64,000 bases of DNA from NCBI GenBank assembly GCA_002371265.1, contig DFGT01000033.1, positions 15,539-79,538 of the forward strand. Direction: 5' to 3'. Below the pieces are notes generated by a model. That model made no database searches and was not told where the DNA came from. It saw only the letters and a program-made list of their open reading frames with translations. How positions within the stretch are numbered: the stretch's first letter is position 1; each line of letters opens with the position of its first letter. A program made the translations under genes and the position numbers. Positions 1 to 8,699 of this stretch are shown piece by piece. The stretch is from Bacteroidales bacterium UBA3743 (lineage in GTDB: Bacteria > Bacteroidota > Bacteroidia > Bacteroidales > Paludibacteraceae).

Positions 1-369
1 GTCGGCCGTGAAGTAGCCCATGTTGAAGAGCTGCGATTTTATTTCTTTGGCAGATAGTTGGGTATACTCTTCCGAATAGATGACGGGAGGTTCGCCGAAT
101 CTGCGTATCAGCTTGTTGATCCATTTCGACGTGTCTCTTCCAGACAGAGAGTAGAAGCGGAGAGAGGTTTTGTTGAAGAATGTGCCTGGAGTGTTTGGCT
201 GTTGTATCACGTAGTCGTACAAGTCCGTGGCGTCTATCTCCGGGTCGTCGCACTTCACATTGATGTCGTCGAGCAAGTAATCTCCGTCGGCCACATATTT
301 AGTGGTCGAGCAGGACGCGATGCAGAGCAGGGCGATAACAGTTGATATTAGAGAAAAAAGTCTTTTCAT
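1..369 (-). CDS. TamL-type BamA/TamA family outer-membrane lipoprotein, N-terminal part (runs off the window)
   Basis: The minus-strand reading begins at the ATG at 369-367 and stays open to base 1, giving 123 codons of a longer protein. It opens with a lipoprotein signal (MKRLFSLISTVIALLCIASC, Cys20 as the lipidated residue) followed by STTKYVADGDYLL, a stretch typical of TamL, the lipidated TamA variant of Bacteroidota. The remainder (DINVKCDDPEIDATDLYDYV..., then KEIKSQLFNMGYFTAD) looks like the first POTRA domain. In the family, POTRA domains precede a C-terminal 16-stranded barrel and the protein works with TamB in envelope assembly; the barrel lies outside the window. The family call rests on the N-terminus alone. 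Confidence 0.75.
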   Translation of the reverse strand, partial: MKRLFSLISTVIALLCIASCSTTKYVADGDYLLDDINVKCDDPEIDATDLYDYVIQQPNTPGTFFNKTSLRFYSLSGRDTSKWINKLIRRFGEPPVIYSEEYTQLSAKEIKSQLFNMGYFTAD

Positions 370-441
370 AAGCCTTTACACTGCAAATTTAGCGAAAAAT
401 GAGTGATATAAAGATTTTTTTGCATTTTTTCGGTCAGAAAG

Positions 442-472
442 TTTGGAGGTGACGAAAAAAGTCTTACCTTTG
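442..472 (+). promoter_or_regulatory. Bacteroidota-type promoter for the tRNA pair
   Basis: TTTG at 442-445, a 19-base spacer, then TACCTTTG at 465-472 match the consensus -33 and -7 boxes exactly. The predicted start near 479 lies about 28 bases before tRNA-Lys. Confidence 0.75.
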
Positions 473-506
473 CATCGTTTTTAAGAAACGACCAATCAAA
501 AACGCT

Positions 507-579
507 GGATCGGTAGCTCAGTTGGTAGAGCAACAGACTCTTAATCTGTGGGTCGTGGGTTCGACCCCCACCCGGTTCA
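507..579 (+). tRNA. tRNA-Lys (anticodon CUU)
   Basis: A full cloverleaf can be drawn: acceptor GGATCGG pairing with CCGGTTC, D arm GCTC/GAGC, anticodon stem ACAGA/TCTGT with loop CTCTTAA (anticodon CTT), five-base variable loop, T stem GTGGG/CCCAC, discriminator A. CCA is not encoded. Confidence 0.97.
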
Positions 580-598
580 CAAAAGGGACGAAAGTCTT

Positions 599-685
599 GG
601 AGAGATGTCAGAGTGGTCGAATGAGCCGGTCTTGAAAACCGGTGTACTCGTAAGGGTACCGGGGGTTCGAATCCCTCTCTCTCCG
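599..685 (+). tRNA. tRNA-Ser (anticodon UGA)
   Basis: A class II tRNA with acceptor GGAGAGA/TCTCTCC, anticodon stem CCGGT/ACCGG around loop CTTGAAA (anticodon TGA), a long variable arm, a T arm with TTCGAAT, and discriminator G. CCA is not encoded. It lies 19 bases after tRNA-Lys and probably shares its transcript. Confidence 0.97.
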
Positions 686-689
686 CAGA

Positions 690-714
690 AGCTTGCTAAA
701 CGCAGGCTTTTTTT
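690..714 (+). terminator. Rho-independent terminator after the tRNA pair
   Basis: AGCTTGC / GCAGGCT (one G-T pair) around a five-base loop, followed directly by a run of T. Confidence 0.75.
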
Positions 715-761
715 GTATATGGATGTTTAGTATTGTGTGGTTTTCATCTGATCTTTCAATC

Positions 762-3700
762 TCATTTTTTCTTTTCTCCTATTTGAGACGGAAGGAATCC
801 ATAGTAATCTCTGAATTTTTTTGTGAAATATGAAGGATCGTTGAATCCTACCTCGTAGGCTACTTCTGAAATTGTTTTGTCGGAATTGGAATTCTGCAGG
901 ATTTGGAACGAACAGTTCAATCGATATTCCATCAGCCATTCCATCGGGGTCTTCCCTGTCATCGACTTCACTTTTCTTGTCAGTGTGGCTTTGCTGACGG
1001 CAAGTTTTCCTGCCAATCCGTCGACGGTTATTGTGCTGTCTGTGTAGCATTCTGACACTTTTTCCATGAATGACTGCAGAAATGGATGGATTTCATTTTT
1101 TTCCACGTCATCTTTGTTCATTGTCTGCTCTTTCATTCGCGTTGATATCGAAGCCTGCATGATAAGTTTCTGATGCTCCTGACGCACTTTTAGAATATTG
1201 GTCAGCTTCAGCAACAATTCCAGCTGGCTGAATGGTTTGGCGACATAATCAATAGCTCCACATAGCAATCCCAACAGACGGTCGACAGCGTCATTTTTCG
1301 ATGATACAAACAATATTGGAATATGTTTTGTTCGTTCAGAAGCATACAGTTGTTTCGCCATTTCTGCCATACTCTGCTCAGATTTGTCCATGTCGCTCAC
1401 AATGATATCTGGCAATTGTGAGTCTGCCACATTAACTGCCTCCGTGCCGTCGGATGTGTCGATGACATGGAAGTAGTCGCTCAGCATCTCTTTTATTTCA
1501 AGTCGTGTCTTTTCATCTTTGTCGACAATCAGAACGGTGTTTTCCTCCCATACCGACTTGTCTTCTATCATCTCCACCACTTCGTCATGTGTCAGGTGTG
1601 TCATCTCACCGTCGCTACTGCCTATGACTGAGAATAATGGGTTGTTTAAGTCGTGCGACAACACATTAATCAGTTTTTTACGCTCCTCTATTGTCTGATT
1701 TAGTTTTTTTGTCTGCTGCTCCATCTTTTGTCTCAGTTGGAGCGTCTTTTTCCTGATATAAAAGAATAGTCCAATGGATAGAAGGGATATAATAATGAGA
1801 ATGAACCACCATGTCCTCCACCAAGGTGGCAAAACAGTAATTTTCAATGCTATACGTGGATAGCTGTAGTTCATGTTTGCGCGTGACGCCTCCACCTCCA
1901 GTGTATACGTCCCAGTGGGGATATAGCTGAATGAAAGAGTTCGGGCATCTTTCATAGGTATCCATTCGTCTTGTAGCCCTATCATACGATATCGCAATTG
2001 CACTTTATCATATTTTGTATAGTCTATCACATCAACATCTATTTCTATGTCTTTCATCCAATACTCCAATTCTATTTCGTCTTGATCAGACAAAGCACCG
2101 TCTTTTAGGACGGATGAGCCTGGCATTATCTTTTTTCTTGCGACGTAAAGGTCGGAGAAAGATAGATGCTGGACGGTGGTGTCGGGAAGAATCTTTGATG
2201 GATTGAACAGATAGAAACCATTTGTTGTGCCCAAACATATTCTTCCTTTGGAATCAATGAAACTTGATTTTATATAGAAAAGATCATGGTAGTTGCCAGG
2301 AAGATATTCAAAAATCTTTTGTTTGGGGTTGAAAGAGATAATTGCGTTGTAGGAGGCCAACCAAAATCGTTCTTGTCCGCTGTATTTGAGAATTCGATAA
2401 TTGTCGTTTGGAATAAAAGATAGTGTGTCGAAGCGAGTTCCGTCCGACGAATAGCGGAAAATGCCACGGCTTGAGCAGACGTATAGGTTGCCATCTTCGT
2501 CAGAGTCTGCGTCTATAATGGTATAGGGATAATGCGACTTCTTTTCATAAAGTTCGGGATGTATAGCCTTCACTTTTTTGCCATCGTATAGCCATAGCAT
2601 ATTTGTCGCTAAAATCCACATGCATGAATCTTTTCCTTGGTATGTCCTGACTATCCACTTGCTGTTAAGCCCTTTTATTGAATCATCTTGCAATGTTAGT
2701 TTTTGCCATAGTCCTGACGGACGTTTCATATAAAGGTCGTCGTTAGCGGTGCACCCCAAAATAGTGCCATCTTTCGATTTAGATACGTGGAAGAATATTT
2801 TAGATGGATTACAGATAGTGTCGTAGGAAATCTCCGATGAAATGCCTGTTTTTAGATTCATGGTTTGGATGCCACCTCCCCACGTCGACACAAGTATGTT
2901 GTCGCCTGTCGAACAAATTCCTGTGACATTGTTGTTGCTCAACGAGTAGTGATGAATAAGACGTAGGTCGGACGATACAGAGTAGACGCCGTTTCCGTCG
3001 GTGCCTACCAGTAAGTTTCCATTTGCATCTTCAGCAAAAGATGTGCACATATTGGCAGGAAACCCGAAATCGCCGGAAAAGATAATGTTGTAGTCGTCTT
3101 GTAGATTTACACACCATAAGCCTGTGTTGTGTGTGCCAATCCATATCGCACCATCGTCGCCCTCTGCCAATCCATATATTTTTTTTATATCGTCGGGAGT
3201 GCCGTTGTATGGAATCACTGAATTGAATACCGTATTTTCGGTTAATGAGTCGGCATACCACAACCCGTCGCCATCTGTGGCAAACCATATTCGACCGTCT
3301 TTACTTTGCAATGATTTCGATACGCTTCGGAATGGCACGGATAGTGATTTTCTTTGAGTCAAGTCGTTTTTTGAAAAGATCCATATTTCGTCTCCCATAA
3401 ATGTCACGGCTATTCTGTCTTTGTCAATTGGCAGCACACATGAGACAGGACGGCAATGGTGGTGCTTTTCATCAAATGTTTGAAGCACGTGTCCATGTTC
3501 ATCATATATGGTAAGCTGATTGAGAGAGCCCAACCAGTAGCGATTGTTTGAATCTACATATAATGAAGTGATGAATGGCGAATGAATTGAGTCGTAAGCG
3601 GCAAAACGGGAATTGAAACATCCGCTTTGGGCATCATATTTGAATACATGTTCGTTTGAAAACACATAGCAGTCTTCTGATGGCGAGACACATGTCCCCT

Positions 3701-4091
3701 TCATTTGTGAATAGCCCAGAGAATCCATCTCGTTTGGCATTAACTCTAAAAACATGTCTTTTTTGCGGTCGTATTCTTGGAACATTCCGCTGAAACTGCC
3801 GAAAACAATGCGGTCGTGTCCAAGGTGACTGACGTAGTATATGTCGTCTCTATGGAGAGAAGGGTACTCTTTTTTACGATAATGTTTGAAGTGAGAGCCA
3901 TCAAAACGGTCGATTCCAAAATCTGTTCCTATCCAAAGAAAGCCTGTCGAATCTTTTGATAGAGAAAACACAAGGTTTGATGAAAGCCCATCTTTTGAAG
4001 AAAAATGGTCAAATCTTGCATATTCCACTTTTTCCGCTGAATAGACGGAAAAAGCAATCAATGATAATATGAAAAACAAGGCTCTACTCAT
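762..4091 (-). CDS. Hybrid two-component regulator (HTCS type) lacking the histidine-kinase ATPase domain
   Basis: 1109 residues. Order: signal peptide (1-18); a periplasmic two-propeller sensor of Reg_prop repeats (for example SKDSTGFLWIGTDFGI, GDDGAIWIGTHNTGL); a Y_Y_Y domain (about 670-745); one membrane helix after PPWWRTWW (about 755-777); a HisKA-like helix with LSHDLNNPL (about 805-825); a receiver (about 850-965) with SDMDKS as the phospho-acceptor region and AKPFS as the conserved Lys; and a C-terminal AraC-type helix-turn-helix (about 1005-1105). Family members normally run 1300-1400 residues and carry HATPase_c (N, G1, G2 boxes) between HisKA and receiver. Here about 30 residues join the two and no ATP-binding motif is present. 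HTCS proteins sense sugars and control polysaccharide-utilisation genes. The next gene on the same strand is a secreted esterase, but no SusC/D pair is near. Confidence 0.9.
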   Translation of the reverse strand: MSRALFFILSLIAFSVYSAEKVEYARFDHFSSKDGLSSNLVFSLSKDSTGFLWIGTDFGIDRFDGSHFKHYRKKEYPSLHRDDIYYVSHLGHDRIVFGSFSGMFQEYDRKKDMFLELMPNEMDSLGYSQMKGTCVSPSEDCYVFSNEHVFKYDAQSGCFNSRFAAYDSIHSPFITSLYVDSNNRYWLGSLNQLTIYDEHGHVLQTFDEKHHHCRPVSCVLPIDKDRIAVTFMGDEIWIFSKNDLTQRKSLSVPFRSVSKSLQSKDGRIWFATDGDGLWYADSLTENTVFNSVIPYNGTPDDIKKIYGLAEGDDGAIWIGTHNTGLWCVNLQDDYNIIFSGDFGFPANMCTSFAEDANGNLLVGTDGNGVYSVSSDLRLIHHYSLSNNNVTGICSTGDNILVSTWGGGIQTMNLKTGISSEISYDTICNPSKIFFHVSKSKDGTILGCTANDDLYMKRPSGLWQKLTLQDDSIKGLNSKWIVRTYQGKDSCMWILATNMLWLYDGKKVKAIHPELYEKKSHYPYTIIDADSDEDGNLYVCSSRGIFRYSSDGTRFDTLSFIPNDNYRILKYSGQERFWLASYNAIISFNPKQKIFEYLPGNYHDLFYIKSSFIDSKGRICLGTTNGFYLFNPSKILPDTTVQHLSFSDLYVARKKIMPGSSVLKDGALSDQDEIELEYWMKDIEIDVDVIDYTKYDKVQLRYRMIGLQDEWIPMKDARTLSFSYIPTGTYTLEVEASRANMNYSYPRIALKITVLPPWWRTWWFILIIISLLSIGLFFYIRKKTLQLRQKMEQQTKKLNQTIEERKKLINVLSHDLNNPLFSVIGSSDGEMTHLTHDEVVEMIEDKSVWEENTVLIVDKDEKTRLEIKEMLSDYFHVIDTSDGTEAVNVADSQLPDIIVSDMDKSEQSMAEMAKQLYASERTKHIPILFVSSKNDAVDRLLGLLCGAIDYVAKPFSQLELLLKLTNILKVRQEHQKLIMQASISTRMKEQTMNKDDVEKNEIHPFLQSFMEKVSECYTDSTITVDGLAGKLAVSKATLTRKVKSMTGKTPMEWLMEYRLNCSFQILQNSNSDKTISEVAYEVGFNDPSYFTKKFRDYYGFLPSQIGEKKK

Positions 4092-4191
4092 GGTGTATGT
4101 CTCATATTTGTGATATGAAGATATACAATAAAATTGAAATTCATACGATAAAGACTAATTTGATTTTACATCGAGTCGCAAGATAAAGGAG

Positions 4192-4221
4192 AGTTAGGGC
4201 GTCCCGCCGTTAACAATCCTC
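4192..4221 (+). repeat. Family A dispersed repeat, single end
   Basis: GTTAGGGCGTCCCGCCGTTA followed by ACAATCCTC. It is a variant of the terminal arm found at both ends of the foldback element at 8362-8502 and at several other intergenic sites. Only one arm is recognisable here. Confidence 0.65.
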
Positions 4222-4333
4222 AATTTTGGATGTATGCGGAGTATGATTAATTTAAGCAGCCTCTTAAAGTTATAGGAGTGGCATTGTTGGCGGACACCCA
4301 TGAGAGTATGTTGAGCGATAAGATGAAAGTATG

Positions 4334-4365
4334 CAAAAATGTGTGAGAATCTCTTCCCACACATT
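4334..4365 (-). terminator. Terminator of the secreted esterase gene
   Basis: On the minus strand AATGTGTG pairs with CACACATT around a short loop, followed by TTTTG. It lies about 28 bases past the stop codon of the esterase gene. Confidence 0.6.
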
Positions 4366-4392
4366 CCTCTTAACATACTATAACTTATTTGG

Positions 4393-5556
4393 TTATTTAG
4401 AGAATTTAAATACTGCTTCATTTTCCAGACGCAGTATATAGATTCCAGATGGAAGATGAGAAATGTCTATGCCTGAATCATCTGCGACTCCTTGACATAC
4501 AACACTTCCTGTCACTATCATTAATGAAAATGATTGCCTCCCGTTGTTGGCAAGAAAAATCTTATTTTCATCAAGATAGATCCCTGTCTTTATTGTGTTT
4601 ATGTTGTCAATTGATGTATGTATTGATTCTGCTTTTTTCTCTCTCGCTTTGTTGAAAAACGAAATCATATCCGGACATTTGTCTCCACTGACTCCATGCT
4701 GACCTCCCGTCGGAATATATTCACATTCGACACCGCCTTTTTTCAACTCGTCATACAACATCTCACTTTGGCATTGTGCCACGATAGGGTCTGCCGAGCC
4801 GTGGACGATCATATATGGAGGATCACTTGGATCAATAAATGTGACAGCTGTTGCAAGAGCATATTTGTCCGGGCATTGTGATGCGGAGCAGTTGCCAAAC
4901 AGTGGAGCGATAAAGCTGTTGAGATCCATCGCATTTCCACAGTTCACTTTATCCAGGATTACAGGTCCCGACCAATCACAAACGGCGTCCACGCTGCTGC
5001 TGAACTCTGTGAAATTACCAACACTACCTTCAATATCCATTGTGGCAGAGCCGACTGTGTACTCTTTTTCGACATTGCGAGATGTTCCCATCATCGTCGC
5101 CAAATGTCCGCCGGAAGAGAATCCGGAGATGGCTATGAATGATGTGTCTACTTTTAGTTCTTCTGCGTTTCCTCTCAGATAACGGGCTACAGCCTTTATG
5201 TCGTTTATCTGACCTGGCCACTGAGCATCACTGTTCGAACGATGGTTTGGAGTCACAAAAATATAGCCGGCCTCAACTGCCGCTTTTCCTACGGTTCCCA
5301 AATCTGCTCCACCTTTCCCGTTGTTGCTCGACCATGCGCTGCCATAGATATGGATGATTACAGGATATGAGTCTTTTGCCTCTTTAGGATAATAGACATC
5401 CATGGCATGATATGATTTGCCATCTCCTGCATAGTTGATGTCTTTTTTAGACGGATATGAATTGAGATTTTCGTTACTTCCAAATCCGCCAAACCCATAT
5501 TGCGCATACGAATACATGCCACATAGGGATAAAATAGTAAGTAATAGTCTTTTCAT
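4393..5556 (-). CDS. Secreted alpha/beta-hydrolase (carbohydrate-esterase-like) with C-terminal sorting tail
   Basis: 387 residues. A signal peptide (1-18, ending SYAQ) is followed by an alpha/beta-hydrolase domain of the acetyl-esterase/BD-FAE kind. The nucleophile motif is GFSSGG (Ser148), the acid is probably Asp256 in HGSADPIV, and the base His287 in GGQHG. The oxyanion region reads HIYGSAW in place of the usual HGGG. After about residue 310 comes a short beta domain ending HLPSGIYILRLENEAVFKFS, which resembles the type IX secretion tail, so export to the surface or medium is likely. Esterases of this type commonly remove acetyl or feruloyl groups from hemicellulose or pectin. The exact substrate cannot be told. 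Confidence 0.8.
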   Translation of the reverse strand: MKRLLLTILSLCGMYSYAQYGFGGFGSNENLNSYPSKKDINYAGDGKSYHAMDVYYPKEAKDSYPVIIHIYGSAWSSNNGKGGADLGTVGKAAVEAGYIFVTPNHRSNSDAQWPGQINDIKAVARYLRGNAEELKVDTSFIAISGFSSGGHLATMMGTSRNVEKEYTVGSATMDIEGSVGNFTEFSSSVDAVCDWSGPVILDKVNCGNAMDLNSFIAPLFGNCSASQCPDKYALATAVTFIDPSDPPYMIVHGSADPIVAQCQSEMLYDELKKGGVECEYIPTGGQHGVSGDKCPDMISFFNKAREKKAESIHTSIDNINTIKTGIYLDENKIFLANNGRQSFSLMIVTGSVVCQGVADDSGIDISHLPSGIYILRLENEAVFKFSK

Positions 5557-5856
5557 AAATGCAAATTAAAAATAATGTGTGAGACTGAGTTGCAATTAAC
5601 ATGATATGCATGTCTGATTGCACCGCCAAAAATAGTGCGAAACGACAAATTGGGATGGTAATGTGGTATCAAACTCTGGTAATTTAGTATAATTGCTCCC
5701 AACTCGACAAAATTGTATTCTATCGTGATTGTATTTTCCTAATTTGATGATTTGTTTAGACGACGGACTTACTTAGTTTTGCAAATTCATGTATTATTTT
5801 TGCAAGAATCGGAATAGATGCTTTTTTTGACATCTATAAAGTTTAACTTTGCGTCT
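5557..5856. other. Divergent intergenic region
   Basis: 300 bases between the esterase gene and the ThiD-AraC gene. It holds the plus-strand promoter at 5751-5781; nothing else stands out. Confidence 0.6.
5751..5781 (+). promoter_or_regulatory. Bacteroidota-type promoter of the ThiD-AraC gene
   Basis: TTTG at 5751-5754, a 19-base spacer, TAGTTTTG at 5774-5781. Predicted start near 5788, giving a leader of about 70 bases. A second -7-like box (TAACTTTG, 5845-5852) lies only four bases before the ATG and lacks a good -33 partner. Confidence 0.65.
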
Positions 5857-6774
5857 ATGAACACAATATTGACAATCACAGGATCGGACAGTGCCGGTGG
5901 CGCCGGCATACAGGCGGACATTAAGACTATCACAGCTCTCGGTGGAAAGGCTCTTTCCGTCGTCACTACTCTTACTATGCAAAACACTCTCGGTATTCAA
6001 GATTTCTATGATATTCCGGCTGAAATCGTTGAGCGTCAGATTGATGCGGTGGCTGAGGATATCACTCCATTTGTGTTTAAGATCGGTTTGATCCGCAATA
6101 TTTATACTCTGGAAGCTATAGCACGTTGTGTATCACGATATAAGCCGAGATGGGTGTTGTTCTCTCCTGTCATTTATTCAAGTTGTGATGAGATATTGAT
6201 GAGTGAAGAGCTGATCAATAGAATCCAGAAGACACTTGTGCCGTTGTGTGACGCGTTGGTGGTGAGGGAGCGAGACAGTGACCGTTTCGACGCAAAAAGG
6301 ATTATTGTCGCTGACAACAGCCATGGACGATGCAATGAGTTGTGTTCGACTATCGCCACTTTGCTTTGCCAGGGAATGACGATCGACGATGCTGAGAAAA
6401 AGGCTAAATATATGATGCCGACGGGAGTAAACACTGAAATGTCGGGACGTTGCATGACTCTGTACAACAGTTTTGTCAAGATGCAGGAAGAGGAGTGTAA
6501 AAACAGCCATGATGTCAATTATTATGCCTCCCGTCTAAATGTCTCCCCTCGTTATTTGTCGCAGGTGACTCGAAGGGTAGCGTCGCAATCTCCTAAATCA
6601 ATTATTGATTCCTCTTTGCTAGGCAAGATTAAGGAACTTCTTAAAACGGACAAGACAATTCAGGAGATCGCTTATCAACTGGAGTTTTCGTCGCAGGCTC
6701 ATCTTTCCAACTTTTTCAAACGGTTTACTGGCACTTCTCCGTCGGACTATCGAAAGCTGATAGTGAATGGTTGA
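5857..6774 (+). CDS. ThiD-like (hydroxymethylpyrimidine kinase fold) domain fused to an AraC-type DNA-binding domain
   Basis: 305 residues from the ATG at 5857. This start was chosen because ThiD homology begins at once (ILTITGSDSAGGAGIQADI); an upstream ATG at 5818 adds 13 unrelated residues. Residues 1-205 follow the HMP/HMP-P kinase fold: the N-terminal substrate loop is kept (GSDSAGGAGIQAD, TLTMQNTLG). The part carrying the NxxE and KGGH strands is shortened, and the anion-hole motif GTGC is replaced by HGRCNE, so phosphoryl transfer is doubtful. Residues about 215-300 are an AraC helix-turn-helix (YYASRLNVSPRYLSQV..., TIQEIAYQLEFSSQAHLSNFFKRFTG). The likeliest role is a transcription factor that senses a pyrimidine or related vitamin precursor with a dead kinase domain. 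No thiamine gene is adjacent, so its target is unknown. Confidence 0.8.
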   Translation: MNTILTITGSDSAGGAGIQADIKTITALGGKALSVVTTLTMQNTLGIQDFYDIPAEIVERQIDAVAEDITPFVFKIGLIRNIYTLEAIARCVSRYKPRWVLFSPVIYSSCDEILMSEELINRIQKTLVPLCDALVVRERDSDRFDAKRIIVADNSHGRCNELCSTIATLLCQGMTIDDAEKKAKYMMPTGVNTEMSGRCMTLYNSFVKMQEEECKNSHDVNYYASRLNVSPRYLSQVTRRVASQSPKSIIDSSLLGKIKELLKTDKTIQEIAYQLEFSSQAHLSNFFKRFTGTSPSDYRKLIVNG

Positions 6775-6782
6775 TGGCAGAT

Positions 6783-8196
6783 TTATAGATTCACCACTCT
6801 GCCGACAAACAGTATGGCTCCTGTCTTTTCGTCGACTATGGCATAAATGAACGGATGGTTGGCAATGAATATGTTATGCTCAACAGGACTTTTGCCACCC
6901 CAAATCGCCATCGTCCAATGAGTGACAGCTGCGGCTTCAGTTCCTCTTTCGTTAACTTTAATCCTTGCGGTTTGCTCGTATTCTGAAACATAAAGACTGT
7001 CAGTAATTTGGTTAAGTGAATTGGCATACTGAATGAATATAGACTGAACGCCCATCCCTTTCAATAGATTTTTCAGATCGATATTTGTTTTAGTTTCAAA
7101 ATGTGGAACCAAAACCTCATCAAAGTTTTTCTCAGTGAATTTCATTTTGTTCCACTCTATCTTGTTTATGATGGAGTCGACGTCGTAGTAGTCATCACAA
7201 GCTTTTTTCCTATCATCTTTTTCCCCTGTAGCTGTCTCGGATTGTAAAGACAGACTAGGGTCTATGTTCCATTTGGATGCTTTATCGAATCTGGATATGT
7301 TGAATTCTCTGTTATTGGGAGTGTCGGAAAAATAGGGTTGCTGAATATCAAATTTGTGTGAGACGGTGCTTGTCTGCAAAAAATCATTGTCTTTCAATGA
7401 TTGAAAGTATTCTTCACTTATTCCGTATTTCAACTGAGGCAAGACCACGATCATGCTGTAATCGGAATCCTTATAGAACAGTTTGATGGCTCTGAAATAG
7501 GAGTTGCTATAGCAATACATTTTTTCATTTTTGTATTGCCAGGTATTTGCATTTGCCTTCCTTACCGTCTCTATTTTTGAAAGGCGTTTCTGTGGCTGGG
7601 GTTTGGGGGGGTATGTCCCAAACACCATTGAAATAGGTGCTGTTTATACCTATCATAACATCGTCTGGCTTCACGGATGGCGCGTCATTGAGAAAACCAT
7701 TTGTACGCTCAACAATCCAATTCCGCATCTCTTTTTCGATTTCCTGATTATTATTAAAATCGGCGACGTGAAGGTCGGCTTTGTAGAAACGTGATGCTGT
7801 GTTGAGGAAGTCTCGTTTGATTTTGCCTTCTATTTTGTCGGAAATCCATAGTCCATTGGCTATCAACAGTTTATTGGCTGACGATTGGTTGGACGAAGAC
7901 AAAATTTGATGGTTGTAGTTGTTTACATCTGAAAGGGTCAAACCGTTATAGTTTAGGGCTTGCATAATTTCAGTTCTGGCTTTTTCGTTTGCTCCGTTCA
8001 GAAGCAAACCTATACTTTGGTTGAGGCTTACAGGACAGAACAGAAAATTTTCGTTGCTGTTTTTTGTCGTGGCGACAGATTGGAAAAACTTGTTGATAAA
8101 GTCTCCTTGCCGGCTAGTGAACTCAGATTGAGAAAGTTCAGTAGCCATAGATTTAGAACAACATATAATCAGTATTATATAGATGATTTTCTTCAT
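6783..8196 (-). pseudogene. Serpin-family protease inhibitor, reading frame broken by a frameshift
   Basis: Two overlapping minus-strand frames together make one serpin. The first (start 8196, stop 7525) has a signal peptide (MKKIIYIILIICCSKSMA) and the N-terminal serpin half (NENFLFCPVSLNQSIGLLLNGA, INSTYFNGVWD, TPFKNRDGKEGK). The second (7628-6783) carries the rest (YFRAIKLFYKDSDYSMIVVLP, the hinge NERGTEAAAVT, and NHPFIYAIVDEKTGAILFVGRV). Homology switches frame near 7555, just after DGKEGK. A CCCCCCC run near 7605-7611 (minus strand) lies in the overlap, though the frame before and after it both fit serpin. The hinge is of the inhibitory type. A -7 box TATATTTG (8238-8231) lies upstream of the start. 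It may be a true pseudogene, a sequencing error or a recoding event. Confidence 0.8.
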
Positions 8197-8361
8197 TTTA
8201 TGGTCAAATTTGTGTCTCTGCTTATTTTTGCAAATATAATAAAAGAGATGATGAGTTAACATGTAAGTTTAGATTTTCTATAATTAGAATTTTGCTTTTT
8301 GGGTTCATTTTGCAAATCTAGAATCTGTTCAAATTTAATATAGATACTTGGTTATAGAGTC

Positions 8362-8502
8362 GAGGATTGTTAAGGGCGGAACGCCCTAACTTCTCCCAAA
8401 ATGCGAGCCGTAAGGCGATCAGTATATATTAAAAGCATTTTATCGCTCGCCCTTGGGGCTCGCGGAAGAGAATGAGTTGGCGTTCTGCCCTTAACAATCC
8501 TC
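8362..8502. repeat. Family A foldback (MITE-like) element, 141 bp
   Basis: The left arm starts GAGGATTGTTAAGGGCG (8362) and the right arm ends with its complement, CTTAACAATCCTC (8502). The arms agree over about 24 bases with one or two mismatches. Inside them a second inverted pair is visible (GCGAGCC-TAAGG-CGAT against ATCGCTCGCCCTTGGGGCTCGC), so nearly the whole element can fold on itself. It encodes no protein. Related arms occur at 4192, 11473-11813, 18301, and 21029-21206, with similar flanking sequence at some, which argues for a dispersed non-autonomous family. Confidence 0.75.
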
Positions 8503-8631
8503 ATTTTCTCCCACTATTATTTGCCGAATTGGCGTTAATTAGAAAATTTGTTTAAGGATTTTACTTTTTTTGGGGGCATTTTGCAAATCTGTATCCAATT
8601 TATTTAAAAATTAAATTTAATCAGCATCTTA

Positions 8632-8663
8632 TTTGTTTGAAAAGTAATCATATATTATTTTTG
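8632..8663 (+). promoter_or_regulatory. Bacteroidota-type promoter of vsr
   Basis: TTTG at 8632-8635, a 20-base spacer, TATTTTTG at 8656-8663. Leader about 30 bases to the vsr start. Confidence 0.65.
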
Positions 8664-8699
8664 TAACTGTTTCAGGATTCAATAAAAAGAAAGTCATAG

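Larger units (their letters stand above)
4092..4392. other. Intergenic region upstream of the HTCS gene
   Basis: 301 bases without a gene. It holds one family A repeat end (4192-4221) and the terminator of the esterase gene (4334-4365). No clear TAnnTTTG box was seen just upstream of the HTCS start. Open frames here show no recognisable protein. Confidence 0.6.
8263..8699. other. Repeat-bearing intergenic region before vsr
   Basis: 437 bases that hold the 141-bp family A foldback element and the vsr promoter; otherwise AT-rich with no gene seen. Confidence 0.6.

Noticed and set aside
4194..4421. Open frame of 75 codons on the minus strand past the esterase gene
   Set aside because: It overlaps the esterase stop, its terminator and a family A arm; no protein similarity recognised.
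5818..5856. Upstream ATG as the start of the ThiD-AraC protein
   Set aside because: The 13 added residues are not ThiD-like, and family proteins begin close to the glycine-rich loop.
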